Assembly: GCA_947311255.1 (NCBI GenBank)
Contig: CAMZKL010000019.1
Coordinates: 1-62,907 of the forward strand
Direction of reading: 5' to 3'
DNA length: 62,907 bases
DNA from: an uncultured Chlorobiota bacterium
GTDB taxonomy: Bacteria; Bacteroidota; Bacteroidia; Bacteroidales; JAADGE01
Below the pieces are notes generated by a model. It was not told where the DNA came from. It did not search any database and was given only the letters and a program-made list of their open reading frames with translations. Shown in pieces: positions 36,701-44,781 of this stretch; position 1 is the stretch's first letter; the number at the start of each line of letters is the position of its first letter. A program made the translations under genes and the position numbers.

Positions 36701-38869
36701 AAAAATGAACTAATTATTTATAATCTTTTAAATACTAAAACAGTTAATATTATTAACAAAATTAGTTCAAATATTAAGAATTATAATTCAAAAGATAGAA
36801 AAAAAGAAAAATTTTCCTCAAAAAAAGTTGAACTCCTTAAAGAAAAATTAAAACAAACTCCCCACTTTTTAAAAAGAAACGAAGAACTATTAAAAAACAA
36901 TTTCAAATTAGAAATACAGCTTATAGATTTTGAAAATAAACTTTATAGAATTTCAAGAAAATCGGTAATTGCTGTTGAGGAATTTATAAATAAAGAAGTT
37001 CTTATTAAAATTAAAAAGATAAAATCTAATTTAAAAAATTATGTAAAAGATTTTGAAAAAGATAAAAATACTGAATTTAAAAGCAAAGAGTTTTCAGAAA
37101 TCCCATCAGAAGAAGTTATATTTAACGGCTTTAAAAAGATTTTAGATATTAAATTCGGAAAATTAAAATATTTAACAGACAAGTTTCCGGAAAAAATCAA
37201 TTTACTTTCTAATGATTCATATAATAATATTTCGGATAAACAATTCACAGAAATTGAAACAATAGAGTTATCAGTTTCTTATTTATTAGATTATTTAACT
37301 CAATCTGAATACAATACACCTCTAATAAAAATTGCAGAAGAATTACCTGAGCAAATAATTAAAATTGAAAACTCTGCTCAAAATATTTTAAGAGTTATTC
37401 TTTTTACATTTTTTGATGCTGATGGAAAACGAATTAATAAAGATGAAAATTCGAATGAAAAACTTATTGATTATTTTAATAATAAAATTATTGAACTTAA
37501 TGAACTTGAAACTAAAACTAAACTTAAAATTGAGAATATAAATAGAAAAATTAATGAACGATTAAGTGAAATATCTAATAATTTATCTGTATATTCTCTT
37601 TTAAACCAAGCAAGTACAAATAAAAGATTTTCAAAAAGTAAGAAAAAAACCAGAAAATTTAATGAGAAAATCACTAAAATAAAAAGTTCAACATCTAATC
37701 AATTTAATCAAATTTGGTACAGACATAGTGATGCAGTTATATTTAGAAAAAAAATATCAGAAAATGCAAAAACACCTGTTTCAAATATAAACACTTCCTT
37801 AAATCTAGTTGAAAAAGTTTCTGCTAGAAATGAAATTATTAATAAATTACCTTTTTATTACCAACAACTTTTTCTTAGAACAAACAACTATAACAAAGAT
37901 TTCTTTAAAGGAAGAAACAATGAAATGTCTGAAATCTCAAAATCTATAAATAGATATAAATCAGGCTATTATGGGGCAATTTTAATTAAAGGAGACAGAT
38001 ATTCTGGAAAAACATTTTTAACACAATATGCAATAAATACTTTAATGCCTAATTCAAAAACTTATTCAGTATCTCCACCTCTTGAAGGCTCTGTTAGTAT
38101 TAAAACATTTAAAACCAAACTTGCCCACGCATTTGATACAAAAGGCTCGTATGAAAGAAAATTTACTAAAATTCAAAATGGAAGTGTTGTTATTTTTGAT
38201 GAAGTTGAACTTTGGTGGGAAAAAACAGAAACAGGTTTTGAAGTTATTAATGAAATTATTGAATTAATTAAAAACTATGGGCATAAGTTTTTATTTATCC
38301 TAAATATTAATTCTTATGCTTATAAACTTATTAATCTAACAAGTAATATTGAACCATATTTCTTAAATATTGTTGATTGTAAGCCATTTAATGCAAGGTT
38401 TTTAAAAGAAGCTGTTTTATTTAGGCATAATTCCGGGGGCATACCTTTTATATACAAAGATAAAATGCAAGAAGATTTAAGACAGGCAGAGTTTGCTAAA
38501 CTTTTTGCAAAATATTTTAATTATTCACAAGGTAATATTGGGGTAGCACTAATTTCTTGGATTGCAAACATAATTGATTATTCAGAAAATATAATAAACA
38601 TTAGATCTGTAAAAACAATAAATGTTGAAATCTTAGATAATTTTGATTCGGAAACCTATATTATTTTATCTCAATTTATTTTGCATAAAAGATTAACAAT
38701 ATCCAAACTGGCAAGAGTAATGCTGCTTGAAGAAACTAAAGCAAAAGATTATACTGCATATTTAAAACGTTCCGGATTAATTACTGAATTAGTTAAAGGT
38801 GTTTTTGAAATAAATAAATATATGTTTATTCATATAAAACAAAAACTAGAAGAATTGGGAATATGTTAA
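33779..38869 (+). CDS. cation-chloride cotransporter-like permease fused to helical linker, P-loop ATPase and winged helix
   Basis: 1696 residues in one uninterrupted frame. Residues ~8-430 are an SLC12/APC-type permease (VFTPSVLTILGVIMYMRLGW, GGIYYILSRSLG, FFPAVTGFTAGVAMSGDLRNPKKDIP, ALGGILGGPRILQAIS). Residues ~440-720 match the cytoplasmic C-terminal domain of cation-chloride cotransporters (NWQPNVILFSGG, VILGWMRQ, DIWWRGSGNNGNLAL, DLIILGMPE), where bacterial relatives normally end. Then comes a ~650-residue Lys/Glu/Asn-rich helical linker, and from ~1375 (FFKGRNNEM) a P-loop domain: Walker A GDRYSGKT (1405-1412), Walker B VVIFDE with D1474/E1475, and a possible sensor Asn in FILNIN (1509/1511). 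The end (~1625-1690) looks like a winged helix. ATP-dependent gating or sensing of ion transport is inferred. Substrates are probably K/Na with chloride; amino acids are not excluded. Confidence 0.85.
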   Translation: MAKPKKFGAFSGVFTPSVLTILGVIMYMRLGWVVGSAGLITALVIIVISHVISLTTGLSISSVATDKKIKTGGIYYILSRSLGFPMGGAIGIALFTGTALGISLYLVGFAESLLAVDNIREFLHLKQDINSYRIVGSVALLMLVTIAFISTSLAIKTQYIVLGAIALSLVSIFAGFFINSNFAPETISFTPSREGISIQIIFGVFFPAVTGFTAGVAMSGDLRNPKKDIPVGTLTSIFVGFIIYVGLAISFAVFVNRDLLIKDPNFLLKISYIPALVIAGIWGATLSSALGGILGGPRILQAISKDKITPKIFAKGYGESNEPRNALIFIALIAEGGILIGELNVIAAVVSMFYLASYGFINLAFFLENWASTDFRPSFKVKGVVGLIGFIASFGVMAQLGMLSMIAALVIMFGLFAWLNRKQMISESGDVWQSVWLSVVRRALHSLDKKTLEHRNWQPNVILFSGGKGQRPHLLEFGKNLVGQYGLLSNFDLHESKEKKYLFPKYLQSQYNEDNEQGIFTRRQTCSDIYTGIETIISTYGFSGIEPNTVILGWMRQSKNPVRFSKMINRIHELDINLLLIDYDKKHGYGNYKTVDIWWRGSGNNGNLALNLMKFLWKSDDWADAKLRLLVGNPINEKASEIRKLAEQVLSNMRIDAEIKIINNQIEQKPFFELIRTESLKTDLIILGMPEIIEGKEDEFVKLTNKLMFEIGTVVLIKASSQFKDQSLGFKRENEQNNINISNIQLNDEEAELILPGNTVADENIISLHKDLSNINNDFFNSDIKPIFYNLNELTNNITSEIETLRTDKISKFKEYESTVLNNKIVAATDMFLKKTLIYINNYSTKNENEKNIFSKLINNIESLISQLAVSFICSNPDADIRKNKAIKYNVKFKKLVSSCLPYNFYSSYYQVFEDIGRICIRNIIKLQINVKEIRNSLLKLKTYAQEKNLNQEKVNSELELIGLKLDIIKDLNSKNELIIYNLLNTKTVNIINKISSNIKNYNSKDRKKEKFSSKKVELLKEKLKQTPHFLKRNEELLKNNFKLEIQLIDFENKLYRISRKSVIAVEEFINKEVLIKIKKIKSNLKNYVKDFEKDKNTEFKSKEFSEIPSEEVIFNGFKKILDIKFGKLKYLTDKFPEKINLLSNDSYNNISDKQFTEIETIELSVSYLLDYLTQSEYNTPLIKIAEELPEQIIKIENSAQNILRVILFTFFDADGKRINKDENSNEKLIDYFNNKIIELNELETKTKLKIENINRKINERLSEISNNLSVYSLLNQASTNKRFSKSKKKTRKFNEKITKIKSSTSNQFNQIWYRHSDAVIFRKKISENAKTPVSNINTSLNLVEKVSARNEIINKLPFYYQQLFLRTNNYNKDFFKGRNNEMSEISKSINRYKSGYYGAILIKGDRYSGKTFLTQYAINTLMPNSKTYSVSPPLEGSVSIKTFKTKLAHAFDTKGSYERKFTKIQNGSVVIFDEVELWWEKTETGFEVINEIIELIKNYGHKFLFILNINSYAYKLINLTSNIEPYFLNIVDCKPFNARFLKEAVLFRHNSGGIPFIYKDKMQEDLRQAEFAKLFAKYFNYSQGNIGVALISWIANIIDYSENIINIRSVKTINVEILDNFDSETYIILSQFILHKRLTISKLARVMLLEETKAKDYTAYLKRSGLITELVKGVFEINKYMFIHIKQKLEELGIC

Positions 38870-38947
38870 GGATACTTCGAAAAAATCATTCGCATCAAGA
38901 TTTTCAGAATTTTTCATAGGCGATTTAATTTTTAGAAGTCCCCTTAA
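38866..38947. repeat. palindromic MITE-like element, copy 2
   Basis: Same element as 11876-11957, again starting inside the stop codon of the upstream gene and bounded by TTAA. The right arm AATTTTTAGAAGTCC (38927-38941) is identical to copy 1; the left arm (38870-38886) has decayed, so the hairpin is weaker here. Confidence 0.7.
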
Positions 38948-38995
38948 TATTTAAATTATCTTTAAAAAAAGACTATTTAAAGCCACGAAAGAAAT

Positions 38996-41900
38996 TTATT
39001 TTATAACTCCCAAAATAGCAATTGCTTCTTTAACACTTGAAATGTCTTGAAAACTCATTGTTAGTTTGTCGTTTCTTTCTTTTAAAGATGATTTTTTTGG
39101 AAATTTTTGCATAAAGTTAATTATTGCTCCAAAAACTTCGGATTTATAGTAAATTGATTCTTTGTCGGAAACTAAATAGCAAACCATTTTCTTATTTCTT
39201 AAAAGTATTTTTTCAATTCCTAAAGTTATTGCTTTTTGTCTTAAAATTACTGCATTTAAAAGCTCTTTGCTTGCCTTTGGAAGTTTTCCGAATCTATCTT
39301 TAAGCTCTTCTTCAAGAACTTGTAATTCAAAATTTTCTTTTATATTATCTAATCTTCTGTATATCCTAAGTCGTTCTTCGGTGTTTTCAATATAATTTTC
39401 CGGAAATCTTAATTCTAAATCTGTATCAAGATGACAATCAGTAACAAATTTAAAATTTAAATTATTAATTTCAGAAGGAGTTTTTTTATTTTTCTCAAAT
39501 AATTCTTTAAATTCTTCTTCTCGAAGTTCTTGCATTGCTTCATCAAGTATTTTGTGATAAGTTTCGTAACCTATATCAGAAATAAATCCGCTTTGTTCGC
39601 CTCCCAGCATATTTCCTGCACCTCTAATATCAAGATCTTGCATAGCAATATTAAATCCGCTACCAAGTTCCGAAAATGTTTCAATTGCTTTTAACCTTTG
39701 CCTTGCTTCATTTGAGAGGCTTGAGAGTGGTGGTGCAAGCAAATAGCAAAATGCTTTTTTGTTAGAGCGTCCAACTCTGCCTCTAAGTTGGTGCAAATCG
39801 CTAAGCCCAAAGTTTTGTGCATTATTTATTATTATTGTATTTGCATTTGGTATGTCTAAGCCAGATTCTATAATTGTTGTTGCAATTAATACTCCTGCAT
39901 CTTCATTAATGAAATCCGTCATAATTTTCTCCATTTGCTTTGGTTCCATTCTTCCGTGCATAATGGCTGTTCTTACGTTTGGAACAAGCCGGTTTATTAA
40001 CGCTTCAATTTCATAAATTGTATCAATTCTATTATGAATAAAAAATACTTGTCCATTTCTTCGATATTCATAATCAATTGCTTCTTTTATAACTTCTTTA
40101 TCAAACCTAATAAGTTCTGTATGAATAGGATAACGGTTTGGTGGAGCTGTGTTTATTATTGATAAATCTCTTGCTCCCATTAGTGAAAATTGTAAAGTTC
40201 TGGGAATTGGTGTTGCTGTTAGTGTTAATGTATCTACGTTTATTTTTATCGATTTTAATTTTTCTTTTACGGAAACTCCAAATTTTTGTTCTTCATCAAT
40301 AATCATTAAACCTAAATCTTTAAATCTTACATCTTTACTAACTATTCTGTGTGTTCCTATGATTATATCAATTTCTCCTTTTTCAAGTTTTTTAAGAATT
40401 TCAGTTTGTTGTTTTCTAGTTTTAAGCCGACTGATAAATTCTACATTGCAAGGAAATTCTTTTAAACGCAATGCAAAAGTTTTATAATGTTGAAGTGTTA
40501 AAATTGTTGTTGGTACTAATACTGCAACTTGCTTATTGTCTGCAACAGCCTTAAAAGCTGCTCGTATAGCAATTTCAGTTTTTCCGAAACCAACGTCGCC
40601 GCATACAAGTCTGTCCATTGGAATATTATTCTCCATATCTGCCTTAATTACATCTGTTGCCTTTCGTTGGTCTGGTGTATCTTCATAAATAAATGAACTT
40701 TCCAAAGCATGTTGCATATATGTATCGTGGGAATATGCAAATCCTTTTTCTTGTTTGCGTTTTGCGTAAAGGGCTATAAGTTTTCTTGCAATATCTTTAA
40801 CTCTGCTTTTAGTTTTTTTCTTAACTTTTTGCCAAACTCCCGAACCTAATTTGTAAACTTTTGGGTGTGTTCCTTCCTTTCCTTTGTATTTTGAAATTTT
40901 ATGAAGGTTATGGATATTTACCAAAAGAATATCATTATTTTTATAAACCAAACGAATGGCTTCTTGCTTAACTTTATTATTTTCAATTGTTTGCAAACCT
41001 CCAAAGCGTCCAATTCCATGGTCAGAATGTACAACGAAATCTCCTGCTTGTAAACTATTAATTTCTTTTAAGGTTAGGGTTTCTTTATTTTTATGATAAA
41101 TTGCACTTCGCAAAATAAATTTGTGATATCTACCATATATTTGGTGTTCTGTATAACAATTTATTTTCAAATCATTATCTATAAAACCTTCATGCAAAAC
41201 CCCCTTTAAAACTTCAAAACTATTGCTAATGTTGTCTCGTGCATTTGCAATTTCTATTTCATTTATAAGTTCTTCTGATTTTAATATTTCTTTTAATCTT
41301 TCAATTTGAATTTTATTATTTGAAACAATATAAGATTTGTAATTATTTAGCTTATAATCAATAAGTTGATTTGCTAGAATATTAAATTTCTTATTTATTG
41401 TTATTTGCGGACTTATATTAAATTCAATGCTTTCTTTAATATCAAAATAAGGTCTTGAAGAAAATTCTATTGTTTTAAATTTATTGAAAAACTTTTTCGT
41501 TTCTTCATATGTAACTAGGTTTGTAAAATCATTATTTTCCGAAATATTCTTTATTTTTTCAAAGAACCATGCAAAATCATCACTCCAAATATTAGTTTTT
41601 GAACTTATAAATTTGAAAAATGAAATTTTATTATCTTCTTCTGCAATTGATTGTATGTCGGAAACAATTGAAACTTCTTCAAATTTTGCTTTTGATAGTT
41701 GCGAAACGGTATCAAATGTTCTGATACTTTCAATTTCTTCATCAAAAAAATCTAATCTGTAAGGATAATCGTTTGAATATGAAAAAATATCAACAATACT
41801 TCCTCTAACAGCAAATTGACCTGGCTCGTATACAAAATCTGCAATTTCAAATCCGTATTCAATCAGCATTTCTTTTATGAAACTAATTGGCACTTCTTCT

Positions 41901-42355
41901 CCAACTTTAAGTTCTAATGTATTGTCTTCAAGTTCATTACGATTTGTAACTTTTTCTAAAAGTGCTTCAGGATATGTAACAATAATATATGACCTGCTTT
42001 TTTGAATTGTATTTAAAACTTCGGTTCGCATAATTACGCTTCCGTCGTCAAGTTTGCCTGAACTTTTTTTTATGGCTGACCTTTTGTATGAAGAAGGAAA
42101 AAATAATATTTCTTTTTTTACAAAAAGCTCTTTTAAATCGTTTTGAAAATATGCTGCTTTTTCTTTGTCGGATAGTATGAATAAATGTCTTTTTTTTATG
42201 GATTTAATAATTGCTGCAGTAAGCATTCCTATTGCTGAACCATTTAAACCTTTTAAATGAATGTTTTCAAAAGAATCATTTGATAAAAAAGTAACAATTT
42301 TAGAAAAACCGTGATGTTCGGTATATCTTTTTGATATTTCTAATAGATTAGACAA
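38996..42355 (-). CDS. mfd: transcription-repair coupling factor
   Basis: 1119 residues. Mfd removes RNA polymerase stalled at lesions and recruits the UvrAB nucleotide-excision repair machinery. Domains: UvrB-like N-terminus (~1-330; FPSSYKRSAI, YEPGQFAVRGSIVDIFSY); the RNA-polymerase-interacting CarD-like domain (AGDFVVHSDHGIGRFGGL); translocase motifs including VCGDVGFGKTEIAIRAAF (Walker A), IIDEEQKFGV (Walker B), TATPIPRTLQFSL and QLRGRVGRS; and the C-terminal TRCF domain. The start is TTG 42355, because an in-frame stop lies three codons upstream and a -7 element sits at 42386-42393. It is transcribed alone. Confidence 0.97.
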   Translation of the reverse strand: MSNLLEISKRYTEHHGFSKIVTFLSNDSFENIHLKGLNGSAIGMLTAAIIKSIKKRHLFILSDKEKAAYFQNDLKELFVKKEILFFPSSYKRSAIKKSSGKLDDGSVIMRTEVLNTIQKSRSYIIVTYPEALLEKVTNRNELEDNTLELKVGEEVPISFIKEMLIEYGFEIADFVYEPGQFAVRGSIVDIFSYSNDYPYRLDFFDEEIESIRTFDTVSQLSKAKFEEVSIVSDIQSIAEEDNKISFFKFISSKTNIWSDDFAWFFEKIKNISENNDFTNLVTYEETKKFFNKFKTIEFSSRPYFDIKESIEFNISPQITINKKFNILANQLIDYKLNNYKSYIVSNNKIQIERLKEILKSEELINEIEIANARDNISNSFEVLKGVLHEGFIDNDLKINCYTEHQIYGRYHKFILRSAIYHKNKETLTLKEINSLQAGDFVVHSDHGIGRFGGLQTIENNKVKQEAIRLVYKNNDILLVNIHNLHKISKYKGKEGTHPKVYKLGSGVWQKVKKKTKSRVKDIARKLIALYAKRKQEKGFAYSHDTYMQHALESSFIYEDTPDQRKATDVIKADMENNIPMDRLVCGDVGFGKTEIAIRAAFKAVADNKQVAVLVPTTILTLQHYKTFALRLKEFPCNVEFISRLKTRKQQTEILKKLEKGEIDIIIGTHRIVSKDVRFKDLGLMIIDEEQKFGVSVKEKLKSIKINVDTLTLTATPIPRTLQFSLMGARDLSIINTAPPNRYPIHTELIRFDKEVIKEAIDYEYRRNGQVFFIHNRIDTIYEIEALINRLVPNVRTAIMHGRMEPKQMEKIMTDFINEDAGVLIATTIIESGLDIPNANTIIINNAQNFGLSDLHQLRGRVGRSNKKAFCYLLAPPLSSLSNEARQRLKAIETFSELGSGFNIAMQDLDIRGAGNMLGGEQSGFISDIGYETYHKILDEAMQELREEEFKELFEKNKKTPSEINNLNFKFVTDCHLDTDLELRFPENYIENTEERLRIYRRLDNIKENFELQVLEEELKDRFGKLPKASKELLNAVILRQKAITLGIEKILLRNKKMVCYLVSDKESIYYKSEVFGAIINFMQKFPKKSSLKERNDKLTMSFQDISSVKEAIAILGVIK

Positions 42356-42385
42356 ATTTATTTAAATATATTTTTTTTTAGGTCG

Positions 42386-42393
42386 CAAATATA
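42386..42393 (-). promoter_or_regulatory. -7 promoter element TATATTTGC for mfd
   Basis: Minus-strand TATATTTG followed by C, 30 bases before the TTG start of mfd; supports that start. Confidence 0.6.
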
Positions 42394-42796
42394 CTTTTAT
42401 AAAATTATTAAGAGAAAAGTATTAAAAATTTTTATAAACCGGGAAAAAAGATGTGACTTTACGGTGTATAAGGTAAAAAATTACATCTATGAAAAATGTT
42501 AATTTAACTTTTAAAGAAAAAATATCTACTGTAAACGAGCCTGAAGTGCATATATTAAAGCAAGTTCAGAAGATAGTATCCAAAAAAAGTTTCAAGGGGA
42601 AGCAAATTTTATAAATAAAACCGAAATATATCTGCTATTTTAAAAGTTCCATCTGAATTGTTAAAAATTAATTTAATTATATTCTAAATACAAAACATCC
42701 TGATTTTAGTAAAATTCAATTAATTGATAATGAGGCTTTCTTTTTATACTAGGATAAAATAATATTTACAGAATAATGTATTTATATTGCTTTTGT
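42394..42796. other. 403-base intergenic stretch with decayed coding remnants
   Basis: Between the mfd promoter and ispE. It contains one short plus-strand ORF (42489-42614, listed separately) and nearby fragments in other frames, such as FQGEANFINKTEIYLLF around 42590-42645. The pattern of short broken frames suggests a decayed gene, but I cannot name its family. Confidence 0.4.
42489..42614 (+). pseudogene. 41-codon remnant ORF of unknown origin
   Basis: ATG to TAA encodes a 41-residue peptide beginning MKNVNLTFKEKISTVNEPEV and ending KKSFKGKQIL. Another frame continues with FQGEANFINKTEIYLLF, as if one base had been lost. It may be the start of a former transposase or other gene; there is no recognisable motif. 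It may also be non-coding. Confidence 0.25.
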
Positions 42797-43606
42797 TCAA
42801 CTTTTTGATATATACACGAAATATTTACTGAAATTTTCAGGAAGAACTGGTTTTTTTTCAAAAAAACCAAAAACTGATGCTCCGCTTCCACTCATTTGAG
42901 AATATACTGCTCCACTATTATATAGTGTATCTTTTATATTTTTTATTTCAGGATAAAGTTTAAAGATATTTTTCTCAAAATCATTTCTAATTGAATTCTT
43001 CCATTCTTTAACAGGAAGTCTAATTAATTCTTTTATAGATTTTTGTGGTTTTGAAATATTAATTTCTCTGAATGCTTCTTTTGTACTGACATGAATAGCA
43101 GGTATAATAATTACAATATAAAATGAGCTTAATTCTAAATCAAGTTCAGAAAAAATATTTCCTGTTCCTTCAGCAAATACAGGTTTATTTTTAATAAAAA
43201 AAGGGCAATCACTCCCAATTTTTTGAGCATATTTCATTAATTTGTTTTCTGAAATTTTTAAATTAAATTTCTCATTTAAAGAAGTCAGCATAAAACTTGC
43301 ATTTGCAGAACCTCCTCCTAATCCAGATCCTAATGGTATTATTTTATGAAGATGAATTTTTAGTTCAGGAAGAATAAAATCTTTTTTCAAAAGGTTGTAT
43401 GCTCTAATAATCAGGTTGTTATCTGAGTGTGAGTCAACTTCTATTCCAGTATTAATAAGACTTGTTTTTCTTGTTGTTTCAACAAATTCTATAATATCCG
43501 AAAGCGAAATAGGATAAAAAATAGTTTCTAAATTATGAAAACCATCTTCTCTTTTTTTTGTAATATTTAATCCTATATTAATTTTAGAATTTGGAAAAAC
43601 AAGCAT
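42797..43606 (-). CDS. ispE: 4-diphosphocytidyl-2-C-methyl-D-erythritol kinase
   Basis: 269 residues from ATG 43606. The frame is open to a TTG at 43627, but MLVFPNSKINIGLNI is the usual N-terminus of this enzyme in Bacteroidota. IspE is the GHMP kinase that phosphorylates CDP-methylerythritol in the MEP isoprenoid pathway. Motifs: N-terminal PNSKINIGL with the catalytic-site Lys, DGFHNLETIFYPI, the ATP loop IPLGSGLGGGSANASF, and the C-terminal QMSGSGASVFGFF. All are intact. It is upstream of mfd on the same strand, but a 440-base gap and the mfd promoter separate them. Confidence 0.95.
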   Translation of the reverse strand: MLVFPNSKINIGLNITKKREDGFHNLETIFYPISLSDIIEFVETTRKTSLINTGIEVDSHSDNNLIIRAYNLLKKDFILPELKIHLHKIIPLGSGLGGGSANASFMLTSLNEKFNLKISENKLMKYAQKIGSDCPFFIKNKPVFAEGTGNIFSELDLELSSFYIVIIIPAIHVSTKEAFREINISKPQKSIKELIRLPVKEWKNSIRNDFEKNIFKLYPEIKNIKDTLYNSGAVYSQMSGSGASVFGFFEKKPVLPENFSKYFVYISKS

Positions 43607-43752
43607 ATATTTTATTTTTTCTAACAATTAAATTATGTAATAAGCAAATATTCAGCATGTTAAATAAATGTTAATTTTTTTAACAACTTTTTACTTATTA
43701 AACTTCAAATATAATTACTAAATTTACATTCTCAATTTTAAAATAGAAAAAT

Positions 43753-44706
43753 ATGATTTTACTTGATTTTGAAGAACCAATAGGAAAACTTCGAGAACAA
43801 TTAGAAAAAGCAAAAGAAATAGGCGAAAGCTCTGGCATAGATATGTCGCAATCAATAAGAGATTTAGAAAATAAAATTTCTGATGTTACAAAAGAAATAT
43901 ACTCAAATCTTAGCCCATGGCAAAGAGTACAAGTTTCTAGGCATCCTGAAAGACCTTATACTTTGTCTTATATAGAAAATTTAACTAATGGTGATTTTAT
44001 TGAATTGCATGGCGATCGTGGTGTAAAGGATGATAAAGCTATGATTGGTGGTTTTGGCTCATTTAATGGAGAAACCGTTATGTTTATTGGTCAACAAAAA
44101 GGTTTTGATACAAAAAGCCGCCAGTACAGAAATTTTGGTATGGCAAATCCCGAAGGGTATCGTAAAGCCTTGCGACTTATGAAATTAGCTGAAAAATTTA
44201 ATAAACCGATTATAACTATAATTGATACTCCCGGAGCATATCCAGGATTAGAAGCCGAAGAAAGAGGACAGGGCGAAGCTATCGCTAGAAATATTTATGA
44301 AATGTTCAAATTAAAAGTGCCTGTTATATGTGTAATAATTGGTGAAGGGGCTTCCGGAGGTGCAATTGGAATAGGAGTTGGAGATAGAGTCCTTATGCTA
44401 GAAAATACTTGGTATTCAGTAATCTCTCCTGAATCTTGTTCCTCTATTTTATGGAGAAGTTGGGAGCATAAAGAAAAAGCAGCTGATGCTTTAAAGTTAA
44501 CTTCCGAAGATATGCTTTCTAATAAATTAGTTGATGGTATAATTAAAGAACCATTAGGAGGTGCTCATGTGAACCCAAAAGAAATATATAAAACTGTTAA
44601 AGAAACTTTAAAAAAAGAAATTGATATGCTTAAGAAAATGGATATTAATGAAAGAATTGAAAAAAGAATGCAAAAATATATAGATATTGGCGTTTATAAT
44701 GAATAA
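43753..44706 (+). CDS. accA: acetyl-CoA carboxylase carboxyltransferase subunit alpha
   Basis: 317 residues, standard length. With AccD it transfers the carboxyl group from carboxybiotin to acetyl-CoA, the first step of fatty-acid synthesis. Visible are the N-terminal helical region ([20 protein letters not shown]), [52 protein letters not shown], the CoA/oxyanion segment [20 protein letters not shown] and [17 protein letters not shown], and [12 protein letters not shown]. Complete, with a T-tailed terminator 30 bases downstream. accD is not in the window. Confidence 0.97.
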   Translation: MILLDFEEPIGKLREQLEKAKEIGESSGIDMSQSIRDLENKISDVTKEIYSNLSPWQRVQVSRHPERPYTLSYIENLTNGDFIELHGDRGVKDDKAMIGGFGSFNGETVMFIGQQKGFDTKSRQYRNFGMANPEGYRKALRLMKLAEKFNKPIITIIDTPGAYPGLEAEERGQGEAIARNIYEMFKLKVPVICVIIGEGASGGAIGIGVGDRVLMLENTWYSVISPESCSSILWRSWEHKEKAADALKLTSEDMLSNKLVDGIIKEPLGGAHVNPKEIYKTVKETLKKEIDMLKKMDINERIEKRMQKYIDIGVYNE

Positions 44707-44735
44707 TAATATTGAAATCAAATAAATATAATTAG

Positions 44736-44762
44736 GGCAGTCTGAATGACTGTCTTTTTTTA
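44736..44762 (+). terminator. Rho-independent terminator after accA
   Basis: GGCAGTC (44736-44742) pairs with GACTGTC (44748-44754) with one G-T wobble, then eight Ts. Confidence 0.88.
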
Positions 44763-44781
44763 CCAAATAATAAAAGAGTAA

